Source of the DNA: Tetrapyrgos nigripes
Lineage: Eukaryota; Basidiomycota; Agaricomycetes; Agaricales; Campanellaceae
Assembly (NCBI GenBank): GCA_013368315.1
Contig: JAACJM010000146.1
Span: 62,001 to 126,000 of the forward strand
Length of the DNA: 64,000 bases
Direction of reading: 5' to 3'
Below the pieces are notes generated by a model. The model saw nothing but the letters and a program-made list of their open reading frames with translations, ran no database searches and was not told the DNA's origin. Both the position numbers and the translations under genes were made by a program. Shown here piece after piece: positions 1-10,047 of this stretch (positions within the stretch are counted from its first letter, which is position 1; each line of letters opens with the position of its first letter).

Positions 1-8
1 CTGGCTAT

Positions 9-408
9 ATGTATGCATGGAACATGTCCAACGCTATAGATGCCCCAACTACTGCCGATAGTCTTCCGGCCACTCACACCATAACTCAGCTTGAAATGGT
101 CACCTATACTGTTGCCGAGACCAACATACTCACGCATACTATTTTCGAAGCACTGCCCATCACTTTCACCCTCACCAAGCATGATATCACTACCATTACT
201 CAGCTCTGCCCTACTGTCCTCAGTACCATCACTTATACTACAACAACGGACTTTGCCACAGTTACGGTCACAGGAGAATGTGCCAGTACAGCCACCCTAG
301 CTCATCCTACCATCTTGGATGTCGTCAAGCCTATCGAGACCTAGCTAGTACAGCTGCTCTAGCTCATCCTACCATCTTGGGTGTCGTCAAGCCTTTCGAG
401 ACCTATGC
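9..408 (+). pseudogene. Thr-rich hypothetical protein fragment
   Basis: An open frame from the Met at 9 runs to a TAG at 342-344 (111 codons). It is rich in Thr, with many T-I-T and T-V-T steps, like low-complexity parts of secreted or cell-wall fungal proteins. No signal peptide, domain or catalytic motif was recognised. The 3' part is a 62-bp direct duplication (285-346 and 347-408). Because 62 is not a multiple of three, the second copy is in another frame, where it reads on through MGGVDLNEEQ to a stop near 453. The stop at 342-344 is therefore probably a product of the duplication. The true 5' end may lie outside the window. Confidence 0.35.
285..408. repeat. 62-bp tandem duplication
   Basis: Two direct copies begin with AGTACAG at 285 and 347 and share the core CTAGCTCATCCTACCATCTT. 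They differ at a few positions. The second copy shifts the reading frame of the Thr-rich ORF. Confidence 0.8.
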
Positions 409-453
409 CTATGTTGACATCATGGGTGGTGTGGACTTGAACGAGGAACAGTA

Positions 454-862
454 GAGAACAGAGAACGCGCTTATACATTCATTTTTGATCACACAAATTG
501 ATTTCTTCTGTACGCAATGCTGTAGTAATTGTATTATTCTGTCTGCCTGTATAACTTCTTTGGTATAGCTAACTGTTTTAAAATTGCCTTTTGACGAGTC
601 TATGCCAACCATACAGTGTTTTTCTCGGTGTCAGAAGGCACTACATCTGAAAAGATAGAGACAGTGATTCTCCGGAGCCTACCGAACGACAACAATGGGC
701 ATCAAACCCCACTTTAGAAATCTAGATCATGAACAATTGATGATGCCCGCTCATTGACAGCAGTCCCCGCTGTGACTTCAGATGATCTATATACGACAGA
801 AAAGTGGTGATTTCATTCTGAAAACTAGACATTCGGTGGCACTAAAGTACACTAGTAACACT
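454..862. other. no gene recognised
   Basis: AT-rich sequence between the Thr-rich fragment and the 3' end of the minus-strand gene at 863. Short frames here lack motifs and splice context. It probably holds 3' untranslated sequence of both neighbours. Confidence 0.4.
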
Positions 863-1752
863 CTATTCTTCAAATGCAGATCCTTTCAAAACTCCCAGTG
901 ACAAGTGTTCTGCTTCAGATTGACCGACTTGAAGATGACTCGGAGCGAGTTCTGGATCCTCAGTTACCAGCTCTGTCTCTCTCTCCAGCAACAATTGGTT
1001 TTCTTTCATCTTGGGGACAACAGTTTCGCCCTGATCCTTCAACAAAGAGAGAGGTTGGTGCTGTAATTATAAGAGCGTTCAGGATCAGGTAACAAGGGCA
1101 TATGAAGGCACTCACTTCGAGCTCTGTCTCAGTTACCCCTCTCTCCGCCATCACTTGGTCTTCTTTCGTCTTTGTGACAACCGTGTCAGCCTGATCTTTC
1201 AACAAAGAGGGCTGAGGCTGTAATTATAAGAATATTTAGGATCTATCAGGTAACGACGGCATATAAATGCAGCTGCCTTGTTAAAATTGACGGAAATGTC
1301 CAAACAGCTGGTTTGGGTGCCCACGTCATGGTAAATCTTGACGGTTTGCAATGATGCAGCCACTTGCTCAGGCACAAACAGTTTCACTAAACATATAAAG
1401 CGTCAGTATGCATAAGAGAGTAGGTTCTTTTACTTCTACGTTCTCAAGTTCATCTTGAACCAGACAAAGTTGCATGGAGTGTTCTTCTGTCCTAGCTTCT
1501 GTCCAGGTCGGCCATGATCGTGTGACAGGATGTAATGTGAGGGGTAAAGCCAAGTAGTAGATGCATTTGACGAAGATGGGGGTTGGCTGTGTGACAGAAG
1601 CGGGAGGGGTACTGGGCCCTTGAAGAGGGAAGACCAAAAAAGTAGACCAGACACACCATGACCACTGACATTGCAAGCAGCAATTCTCCTATGTACCCAG
1701 TTTTCTTAACTGTTGCCGTCGAAGCAGCGGAGGGGACATTAGTTAGCAGCAT
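863..1752 (-). CDS. hypothetical membrane-anchored protein with a duplicated exon
   Basis: Read on the minus strand. A Met at 1752 opens a frame with one strong hydrophobic segment (LLLAMSVVMVCLVYFFG). Downstream exons at about 1277-1386, 1116-1217 and 863-1060 have good boundaries and phase-0 junctions. The last two exons start alike (SLLKDQ.DTVV.K.KE.Q...E) and come from a duplicated exon-intron unit. The last exon ends in a charged tail with a stop at 863-865. The intron at 1218-1276 appears to start with GC instead of GT, while its sister intron at 1061-1115 starts with GTGAGT. How the membrane exon joins the exon at 1386 is unresolved because the phases do not fit simply. No family recognised. 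Confidence 0.5.
960..1280. repeat. duplicated exon-intron unit
   Basis: Segments 960-1116 and 1127-1280 are diverged direct copies, each holding an acceptor end, an exon start and the preceding intron. The shared intron tail reads CTTATAATTACAG on the minus strand. Confidence 0.75.
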
Positions 1753-2022
1753 GGTTTTAGTAGTTTCTTGTCATAGCTGATTGAGGGAACAAATGGAGTC
1801 TGGATGGCTGAAGGGTGTCGTTGGATCTCAGCTTTCTTGTCCTAAATATATGATGAAGATCTTTTGGAGGTAATACGTGGTGAATTGGAACTCAGAGAGC
1901 CATTTCAGGGAGCCATCGAGGACGAAAATGCTTCGAGGACAGATAAGTCAACCGACTCAGAGTCAACATCGAGACGAAAGTTGGGTTGTGATTACATCAT
2001 GGAGAGCAGTTTGACTAACAAT
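1753..2022. other. intergenic, no gene recognised
   Basis: Lies upstream of the minus-strand gene starting at 1752 and downstream of the minus-strand gene ending at 2023. It probably holds the promoter of the former. No motif stands out. Confidence 0.35.
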
Positions 2023-3392
2023 TCATAAAGAGCTGCTCGGTTCTACCCCGCACACTCCGGATCCAAGAACATGGTCAAGTCTTCTGGCAAAGCCATCAAC
2101 AGTCTCCCTGAGTTTCAACACCTCAGCCCGGAATTCCCTATCCTTCCTATCGTTCTCGAGCTGGAGGTTTTCAATCTCCATTTCAATATCCTGCACAGAC
2201 TTCTGGTTGTCCTGAAGGATCTGGTCAAGTTCGAGAATCCTCTGTTTTTGCTCACGTAGAATTGTTCGATATAAAATGGCTACACTTTCATGTTCCAAGA
2301 CGTGGAGTAGAGTGTGATTCCATCCTTGCTGAGCTACCTGTGAGTAACTGTAAACGTAGAGAAGGAAGATAACTCACAACGTCACTCTGGGAAGCCTGAG
2401 TACTCTCCTCAATAGCTACAGAGGATTCATGAGTAGTCTAGAGTATTAACAAAGGGATCAGCTACTGTCGATGCAAAGGCAGTAAATGAGCTACTCACAA
2501 AGTTGACCGAAGAGAAGAGGTCAGCTAAGTTTTTCAGTCTCGACATGTAATCGATGAAGCTCAGCAGAGTCAACATGTTTGCCAGATCAACTGGACAAAT
2601 TAATGGTCGCGCATCGTCCAAACTAAGTTGATGATAAGTAGCACATTACTTGAAGATTTGACAAGACAAAGAATCTACTCACAAAGCCCTCAGCTTGGAG
2701 TTTATGAAGAGCTGCTCTGTATCTTCAATATCCGTTATGGGCAGTGGGATACCGACGTGAACGAAGGATGTGTCGATAGCTTCAATGATGGATGCTTCCA
2801 CCTCGGAACAAAGGTTCCCTGGAGGAGGTTCTTGTGAAAGTTGTGCGTAGAGATTGACAACCTCAGCTTGGACATCACTGAAGTTGGTCGTCTCAATGTC
2901 CAGCTTCTTGAGCAGCGCAACAACGGTAACTAGGGGAGAAATCGAAGGAAAAATCATTGATGTGAAGAAAGACCAAAGATCTAAGAAAGTCACTCATGTA
3001 TCTTGGGAAATGCATCTCATTGGCGAGAAGGCAGGTCAGTGCTTGTAGCAGACATTGGTTTGTGAGATGAGTTGTGACAGAAGTGCTTAGGCTTGAAAGA
3101 GGTTATAAGCAGTCGAGAACAAAGCAAGGAATTGGCAGACAGTCGATGCCGAAAGGGCAGACTCCAGAAGTTGAGGAGATGACCTAGTCATGGTCATGAA
3201 AGAGAATAACTCAATAAGACTCAACAAGGAAACAATATGGATGCGCAACATGATGCGCGCAGCCTTAACGCCTTCAGCCTTGACACTTTCTTCGATCCAC
3301 GATGGCTCTCCAACGACCATAATCCTACTGATACCATCGTCAATGCAAACTGAATCCTCAAAGCCATCATGGACTCTAGCCCCAGCTGTCAT
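2023..3392 (-). CDS. hypothetical helical/coiled-coil protein (paralogue of gene at 3480)
   Basis: Exons read on the minus strand with clean sites: about 2995 up to the 3040s, 2683-2930, 2499-2622, 2378-2437 and 2023-2337. Donors are GTGAGT-like and acceptors are CTAG, TTAG or CACAG. The first exon, from a Met at 3392, carries a hydrophobic stretch (MLRIHIVSLLSLIELFSFM); its junction to the next exon is uncertain. The middle is helical. The last exon is a long coiled coil (ILELDQILQDNQKSVQDIE onward) ending PSSSL. The segment EVEASIIEAIDTSFVHV aligns with QIEAAILDAAEQRLVQV of the divergent gene at 3480, so the two look like paralogues. No known family was recognised. Confidence 0.6.
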
Positions 3393-3479
3393 CCCATCTC
3401 GGTCTTGTCCGTAACACCTTTGCTTTGTCCCGGACTTTTATGCTGGGGCTCTCATCTTTTGCTCATCTTTCACCTCACC

Positions 3480-4558
3480 ATGACCAAAGTTGCCACATCT
3501 ACTCGCTGTCATCAAGGCTTCATGCCCTACAACAGTATTAGCCCTAAAACCTGTAAGCACTCAAAACTTATTCATTCATTCATTGTTGACATCTTTTCAT
3601 GATCTATCTATCTAGTAACCCTCATCGCTCTCGTCAAACACCCTGATGCGGCGTTCATCACTGTCAGCGTGTCTCTCGCCGAACTGCTTTCCGTGAAGCT
3701 CTTGCCATCACACAATGTTCAGATTGAGGCTGCAATCCTTGATGCTGCTGAGCAGCGTTTGGTACAAGTGACCTGCTATGGCCCGGAAGGCCTTAGCAAC
3801 TTTGAAGATGAAGGTGCACTATACATATGTGCAGCTTTCAGGTCCTTGTGAGTTTGTCAGCTACTTGATGCTGCTTTTCTTCTAATGGTATCAATAAATG
3901 ACTTTTGTGTACAATAGTGTCTCTGAAGCGTGCCCACCTATGGACCCCAAATCTTTCAAACAGAAATCCAAGCTATTTGAACTCATAAAGTCCTTCACCA
4001 TTACATCCAAGGATTTTAACTGCCTTGCTGAGGTTGAGACTGTGAGTAGGCTTACAGTTACAATCTGCTTACCGATCAGAATCTTACAGCTTTTCCCACT
4101 TTCTTAGTCTCTTCTTAACGCATTGGCTCTGGTCAGCCAAGAAAGAGCCAGAGTTGCCTTCAGAATGAAGGTGGTGAGTATCTCTTGCTAGTGCACTTAC
4201 CTGACACCCATCATACTGACTCGAACTACAGGCTGAGTACAATTTGGAGGCCATTCAAGATGATGGGATTCAAGCCCCAGAATCTTGTATTCAAGAACTG
4301 GAAGAGATCATTGAGAATCTTCGCATTGACCTTGACCATAGTGAAAAGTCCAAGCTCCAGCTTACCGAGCGAGTTGAGGCCATTCAACGTGGTGCTCAAG
4401 TGTCTCAAGCCCGAATTGAAGAGTTACAGGGTACCATCAAGAAGGTTCTCAATGACTCTGACCAGTCGAAGCGAATTGAGGAGCTTGAACAGGAGAACTT
4501 GGAGATCATAGAGGAAAGGGACCAGCTTAAAGCTTTAATGGATGAAATGTTTGACTGA
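3480..4558 (+). CDS. hypothetical coiled-coil protein (paralogue of gene at 2023)
   Basis: The start is the Met in CACCATGACC at 3480; an in-frame Met at 3369 is an alternative. Five exons join in phase: 3480-3550ish, about 3617-3850, 3918-4041, 4107-4172 and 4231-4558. Introns begin GTAAGC or GTGAGT and end in YAG. The N-terminal half is predicted helical. The last exon is a coiled coil of about 100 residues (ELEEIIENLRIDLDHSEKSK onward) ending DEMFD. The gene is divergent from the one at 2023-3392, with a short shared upstream region. Part of exon 1 and the following exon boundary is repeated at 4776-4844, where a transposon interrupts it. The function is unknown. Confidence 0.65.
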
Positions 4559-4656
4559 AGGATGCCTCTGTTATTGGGATCTATACATACACTCGAACAT
4601 ATGGACTGGCTAGCATTATTGTTGTAAAGATATATTCTTTCACCAAGAAATTTCAA

Positions 4657-4869
4657 CTAAGAGAGAAATTCTAAAAAAGTCTCGTGCAAGACCTCCCGCT
4701 CTTCATTCCAAGCTGCCCTTGCACCCTTACCAGCCTTCTGCAGAAACTCCTTGTCAGACATGTACCCATTAACCCACCATGACCAAAGTTCCAAAGTTGC
4801 CACATCTACTCCAGCTGTCATCAAGGCTTCATGCCCTACAACACTACAGTGGCCAAAAAAATTTTCCAC
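4657..4869 (-). other. uncertain ORF running into the transposon end
   Basis: A 70-codon frame reads a Trp/Glu-rich peptide (LELWSWWVNGYMSDKEF) and ends EFLS. Its first codons lie inside the terminal inverted repeat of the transposon at 4847, so that start cannot be original. It overlaps antisense to the short paralogous fragment at 4776. It may be a remnant of a real minus-strand exon. Confidence 0.25.
4776..4844 (+). pseudogene. fragment of the 3480 gene interrupted by a transposon
   Basis: Matches 3475-3531 of the gene at 3480 except for an 11-base insertion (CCAAAGTT-type local duplication) and a few substitutions. The match breaks at the transposon at 4847 and resumes after it at 6398 with TATTAGCCCTAAAACC, as in the intact copy at 3536-3551. 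Confidence 0.75.
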
Positions 4870-5286
4870 ATGTTTGGCACTTTTGGGAAGATTGCTGATT
4901 TAAGAGCTATTGAGCAGAAATATCAAAACATGGCTGGTGGTAGCAAGGAAGCATTTGTCTTATTTGGCCAAGTATCTGTGGAGTTATGATTGATTTAAAA
5001 CTGTATGTCATTTGGACAATTTTTTGAGTTGCCACTTCAAAATCATTATTGCAATAACCTGATGTCTTATACATGATGTCATGGGTGGAGCTGTACAGTA
5101 ATGTAATGTATACACTACAATGATGTCATAGCTGCCAGCTGGAGCATACATAGCAACATACAGATGCTCTACAGCCTCTATGAAAATCATGGGGTCCCTC
5201 ATATCAGCCCAGAAAGACAATCTCTACTCTCTCCTCTTAACTGCCTCTCCATCTGCAAAAATTGCAGCTCAGACTGGAGTATGGAA
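4847..5286. repeat. left terminal inverted repeat
   Basis: Pairs with about 5935-6397 over its whole length. It contains internal marks such as GGGGTCCCTCATATCAGCCC that are also found inverted in the right arm. Confidence 0.8.
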
Positions 5287-5934
5287 GCCAAGAGTTGCTT
5301 TTGTGGCTTAAAAGACAAATACAGACAATGAGAACAATACAGCAGAGTGTCCTAGAAGGCTCTTTACTACTTGTGAAGAGGTTAGATTGGAAAAAAATCC
5401 ATTCTGGTAAAGCCAGATTGCTACACAAGTGGCCTGAAACATCAAGGCTCTTCTTGGACAACCTGTCCCAACCTATAACAGCCAAAACATTCCTGAAAAT
5501 GTCTTGTGGCGATCTCCAAAACACTCACTTGAAGTTTGCACAGATGTAAAAAGACCGGGTTGTAGAAGGCTAGAAGTGGGTTATTTTCTCAAATAAGACC
5601 AAAACCAATTATTTTGGGGCAAATATGCCCCAGCATGTGTGAGAAAAGAGAGATAAATTCATGGTACAGCAAGATGTGACAGAAATGATGACATTTGAGA
5701 GAGAAAATGACATGATGGGGTAGGGTATGGGGCAACAGTAAGCAGTAAAAATGGTCCAGATGAAGGGGAAGATAGATTGCAAACACTATATGACCATCTT
5801 AAGTAACAAAATCCTGGAGTTGATCCAGAGGTGGCCATTTTTCAGCTGGGTATTAACTTTCTAAAGTGCTATATCCAATGGTTTCCTTTATCAGAACATG
5901 TCTCTCTACCTATAAAAGCAATACTCTGCTTTCA

Positions 5935-6397
5935 TACTTCAGTCTGAGCTGAAATTTTGATAGAGGGAGGGGCAGTTTGGAGGAGAGAGTAGAGATTGTC
6001 TTTCTGGGCTGATATGAGGGACCCCATGATTTTCATAGAAGCTGTAGAGCATCTGTATGTTGCTATGTATGCTCCAGCTGACAGCTATGACATTATTGTG
6101 GTGTATACATCACATTACTGTACAGCTCCACCCATGACATCATTTATAACACATCAGGTTATTGAAATAATGATTTTGAAGTGGCAACTCAAAAAATTGT
6201 CCAAATGACATACAATTTTAAATCAATCATAACTCCACAGATTTTGGCCAAATAAGACAAAACAGACAGATTATTGTAGCTCTAATCAAAGGCTTTCTTG
6301 CTACCACCAGCCATGTTTTGATATTTCTCCTCAATAGCTCTTAAATCAGCAATCTTCCCAAAAGTGCCAAACATGTGGACAATTTTTTTGGCCACTG
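5935..6397. repeat. right terminal inverted repeat
   Basis: Reverse complement of the left arm, with an extra 27-bp stretch near 6262-6290. It ends GGCCACTG directly before TA. Confidence 0.8.
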
Positions 6398-6401
6398 TAT
6401 T

Positions 6402-6900
6402 AGCCCTAAAACCCCGTTGTCAGCATTACAAAGCCTATCTTTCTATCTTACTTTACAGTATCTGGAATGCTACAGTGTACTTTTATCAGAGATTTAAATT
6501 CCAGTCTGCGCTACAGTGTCCATTTTATGTGTACCTCAAATTTTTTTCAAATGATGGTCTGGCCTCGGAAGCACAGTGAACTGTAAAGTACTCAGGACGT
6601 TACAGCGAGGGTCGTTCACTAAGCGGGCAAGATTTGGCGATGTTGGGCGACCACTACGCTTAATGAAAAACGCGTCTGATCAAAGCATAACATGACTGTG
6701 CAGGAACTGAGATTTACAGTTTGTACACAGCCACAGTTGGTTATAACTAACTCCAGTATTCGACCTGTCAACACCAGACCATCATTCAGCATCTACACTT
6801 GAAGACCTCAAGTTAAGAAAGCACTTCACTGGTGCAGCATTACTTTTTGAATGCTGACACTCTTGGAACGACAGGCTTCATGCGATTACAGGACATTACG
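6402..6900. other. no gene recognised
   Basis: Sequence after the transposon and the end of the paralogous fragment. Only short frames without motifs. It may contain degraded exons of the gene copy whose coiled-coil exon lies at 6913. Confidence 0.35.
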
Positions 6901-6912
6901 TAGCAGTTTAGT

Positions 6913-7041
6913 GACGCAGGGAAGAAGGTGGATAAAGAGGAGATAGAGCTGGAGAACAAACTGAAGGAAGCTAAAGCAGAGATAGAGAATGAGAAGAAGA
7001 AACTCTCGGGTGCTGCTTTTGCTGACATCAATCTGTGCTAA
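6913..7041 (+). pseudogene. orphan coiled-coil 3' exon
   Basis: After an acceptor-like ACGTAG at 6901-6912, a frame reads FSDAGKKVDKEEIELENKLK, continues as a charged coiled coil and stops with TAA at about 7039-7041. It has no start codon of its own. Its form and place after the interrupted fragment suggest the last exon of a third member of the coiled-coil family (2023 and 3480), but the sequence is too short to prove it. Confidence 0.45.
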
Positions 7042-7436
7042 CTTATGGTATGGTACATCTCTATTTGCATTTTCAAGATGCACACTGATTTCTTCCATTC
7101 GACCTTTCACCTTTCATCTCTCCTACTGTTACATCCCCTCCTGTAGTAGTGATTGGTCATTGTGGTATACCTCGGTCTCCATGCCGCCGTCACGTATATG
7201 CTGGAAGGAGTCATTTCCATTCACGTTCCCTGGAAGATAGGGAGGAATTTGGATGAGGATTTCAGTAGGCAAATCGAGGAACACTAGCAACATCAATGGT
7301 CATTGTGGTTCCAATCCGTCAATAAAATAATGGCGTCACAGTGACATCCGCTTTAGGACACCATTGTTCCAGAAGCTCCCAAAATTCCTATCAAACTTAG
7401 CCTTCGTACTGCTTGATGTGAAATCACGCCATTCCC
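7042..7436. other. no gene recognised
   Basis: Mixed-composition sequence between the orphan exon and array 1. Short frames on both strands show no motif. Confidence 0.35.
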
Positions 7437-8838
7437 CTGCGCGCACACCCTGGACGCAATCTGTGCGCAAATCTGCGCGCACCCTGGACACAACCTGCGC
7501 GCGCACCCTGGACGCAATCTGTGCGCACCCTCAGCATCCAGAGTGCACGCAGGTTGCGTCAAGCCTGCGTGCACCCTAGATGCGGACGCGCAAATCTGCG
7601 CGCACCCTGGACACAACCTGCGTGCACACCCTGGACGCAATCTGTGCGCACCCTCAGCATCCAGAGTGCACGCAGGTTGCGTCAAGCCTGCGTGCACCCT
7701 AGATGCGGACGCAACCTGCACGCACCCTGGACGCGGACACAACCTGCGCGCACCTTGGACACAACCTGCGCGCACTCTGGATGCAACCTGTGCGCACTCT
7801 GGACGCAACCTGCGCACACTCTGGACGCAACTTGCACGCACTCTGGATGCAACCTGCACGCACACTGGACGCAACTTGCGCGCACTCTGGACGCAATCTG
7901 TGTGCACCCTGGACACAATCTGCGTGCACCCTGGACGCAACCTGTGCGCACTCTGGACGCAACCTGCACGCACCCTGGACGCGGACGCAACCTGCGCGCA
8001 CCTTGGACACAACCTGCGCACACTCTGGATGCAACCTGTGCGCACTCTGGACGCAACTTGCACGCACTCTGGATGCAACCTGCACGCACACTGGACGCAA
8101 CTTGCGCGCACTCTGGACGCAATCTGTGTGCACCCGGGACGCAATCTGCGTGCACCCTGGACACAACCTGCACACATGCTGGACGCAACCTGCATGCACA
8201 CTGGACGTAACCTCCATGCACTCTGGACGCAACTTGTGCGCACTCTGGATGCAACTTGCGCTGTGGTTGTGTCCAGAGTGTGCGCAAGTTGTGTCCAGAG
8301 TGCGCGCAAGTTGTGTCCAGAGTGCACGCAGGTTGTGTCCAGAGTGCGCACAGGTTGCGTCCAGAGTGCACACAGGTTGCGTCCAGAGTGCGCACAGGTT
8401 GCGTCCAGAGTGCGCACAAGTTGCTTCCAGAGTGCGCGCAAGTTGCTTCCAGAGTGCGTGCAAGTTGCTTCCAGAGGGCATGCAGGTTGTGTCCAGAGTG
8501 CGTGCAGGTTGCGTCCAGAGTGCGCACAGGTTGTGTCCAGAGTGCGCACAGGTTGCGTCCATAGTGCGAGCAGGTTGCGTCCAGAGTGCGCACAGGTTGC
8601 GTCCAGAGTGCACGCAAGTTGTGTCCAGAGTGCGTGCAAGTTGCATCCAGAGTGCTTCCAGAGTGTGTCCAGAGTGCATCCAGAGTGCGTCCAGCCTGCA
8701 TGCAGGTTGTGTCTGGAGTGCATGCAAGTTGTGTCCAGAGTGCATGCAAGTTGCGTCCATGGTGCATGCAGGTTGCATCCACTGTGGTGTGCGCAAATTG
8801 TGTCTGGGGGGGTGCATGCAGCGTGTCTCCCAGCATCC
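7437..8838. repeat. 22-bp repeat array 1, halves in opposite orientation
   Basis: About 1.4 kb of degenerate 22-bp units. From 7437 to about 8265 the units read like GCGCACTCTGGACGCAACCT plus two bases. From about 8270 to 8838 they read as the reverse complement (TGCGTCCAGAGTGCGCACAG). The turn is at about 8252-8276. The unit has no stop in any frame and 22 is not a multiple of three, so all six frames stay open for hundreds of codons with a 22-residue period. These long frames are a by-product of the repeat and are not called as genes. Higher-order duplications of about 116 bp (7530 and 7646) and about 250 bp (7728 and 7981) lie in the left half. Confidence 0.9.
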
Positions 8839-9461
8839 AGTCCTCTTACTGTCACCTAAATGTGACATTATATATTTTCCATCAATACATTTAATTTTTC
8901 AAATATATTCTTTCCTTTTTGTTGTAATGTTTCAGTAATCCTGGCTGACTTACCCCAATATTACTGTGACTGAAATGTCACAGTAAGTCTCCTGTAAAAC
9001 ATTTGCCATCACTGTAGATTTACTGTATACTTGAATGATGTAAATCCTTTGTCATACAGACTTGAATTACTGGAAGATATACTGTGACTTTTTGTCACAC
9101 TGAAATACTTCTGTATTTCTTGGCTGTATTACCTAATGTATTACTGTGACACCATGTCACTTTGAAATGTTCCTGTAATCCAACTTGTCTTACAGCATTG
9201 CTCCCAAAATTTCTTCTCTCTGTAATACTTCTGTAATCCAAGGCAGAATACTTGTTGAATGGCTTGGTGTAAGTTTGCTGTAATCCCTATGTAGGGCACC
9301 GGATCTACAGGGATTTGGCCTCTGAAATGTCCCTGTAATACAACTTGTCTTACAGCAGTCTCACAGCATTGCTCTGGAAAATTCTTCTCTCTGTAATACC
9401 TCTGTAATACAAGGTGGATTACTTATTGAATGACTTGTTGTAAGGTCACTGTAATACCTCT
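8839..9461. repeat. AT-rich region with CTGTAATAC motifs and a direct duplication
   Basis: Many copies of CTGTAATAC or CTGTAATCC occur on the plus strand. Two diverged direct copies, about 9160-9290 and 9322-9460, share CAACTTGTCTTACAGCA, TTCTTCTCTCTGTAATAC and GAATG.CTTG.TGTAAG. The chromovirus inserted at the end of the second copy. No coding sequence seen. Confidence 0.6.
9457..9461. repeat. 5-bp target site duplication, left
   Basis: CCTCT directly before the 5' LTR. The same five bases follow the 3' LTR at 17051-17055. Confidence 0.85.
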
Positions 9462-9962
9462 TGTCATGAATCGTCTCCCGCCTATTCATTTTCCTTTCTA
9501 TTCTTTTCCCTTTACCACCTATTCCCCACTCTAACCCCATAAACATCAACCATTTCTCATCATCGTCTATAGTTACCATCTCTCTAGATCTATGACTCAT
9601 ATTCCTATCTCCATGGACATTCTCACTGTCAATCACTCTGTGTGATCCAGTACCTTCATCTATCCATATTTGACTTATTATTCTCTCGCCCTTGACATCT
9701 CCACATGATACCGTCTATTATTACTTACTCTTTCCCATCTGTTCATATTTTACTTATATACCTGTGACCCTTGTAACCTATTCCTTAGTTCGTTCACTTC
9801 GTCTCCGCTCCGTACTTTTACTACGCAGTGTAGAGCCTAGTCAGCTTACTTTCTTTCTATCTCTCTACCTCTCTATCTTTCTTAATCAATCTATTCTCTT
9901 GCAACCGGCGTTCTCGTATTGTATGACTTGGGTGGTTATCGAGTGTAACGACAACCTTGACA
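9462..9962 (+). repeat. 5' LTR, 501 bp
   Basis: Starts TGTCATGAATCG and ends AACCTTGACA, with inverted TGTCA/TGACA ends. Identical to the 3' LTR except at 9923. It carries a TATA box at 9755-9760 and a predicted transcript start near 9787. Confidence 0.95.
9755..9796 (+). promoter_or_regulatory. LTR promoter: TATA box and predicted start
   Basis: TATATA at 9755-9760 lies 32 bases before AGTTCGTTCA (9787-9796). That ten-mer is the exact complement of the putative primer-binding site, so a transcript starting at 9787 would carry its own primer at its 5' end. The start is inferred, not measured. Confidence 0.6.
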
Positions 9963-9964
9963 CT

Positions 9965-9974
9965 TGAACGAACT
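9965..9974 (+). promoter_or_regulatory. putative self-priming primer-binding site
   Basis: TGAACGAACT, two bases after the 5' LTR, is the exact reverse complement of LTR bases 9787-9796. No TGG-type tRNA-primed site is seen here. Tf1 of fission yeast primes reverse transcription from the folded-back 5' end of its own mRNA, and this layout fits that. Confidence 0.65.
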
Positions 9975-10047
9975 CCCATACACCCACCTCACTACTTGAG
10001 TCCCTTTCCTTCTATCCTGTTCACCTCTATTCTCAACTCTTTTCATC

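Larger units (their letters stand above)
4847..6397. mobile_element. TA-inserting transposon with long TIRs (Tc1/mariner-like ends)
   Basis: The element begins CAGTGGCCAAAAAAATT and ends with the reverse complement, flanked by TA on both sides (4845-4846 and 6398-6399). Terminal inverted repeats run about 440-460 bp (4847-5286 and about 5935-6397) and are nearly identical apart from a 27-bp insertion in the right arm. The unoccupied target is present at about 3525-3551 in the intact paralogue. The roughly 650-bp core holds two short frames (5262-5549 plus, 5589-5786 minus) without a recognisable DDE/D motif, so the copy is probably non-autonomous. Ends and TA target fit the Tc1/mariner superfamily; the assignment is inference. 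Confidence 0.8.

Noticed and set aside
7437..8838. CRISPR-like array
   Set aside because: Units follow one another directly without unique spacers, and the genome is eukaryotic.
7353..8855. Open frames of up to 500 codons across array 1 on both strands
   Set aside because: All six frames are open because the 22-bp unit has no stop in any phase. The peptides are pure 22-residue repeats, and there is no promoter, domain or single favoured frame.
9361..9967. ORFs inside the 5' LTR, repeated in the 3' LTR
   Set aside because: They are LTR sequence read in coding frames. Conservation between LTRs is explained by reverse transcription.
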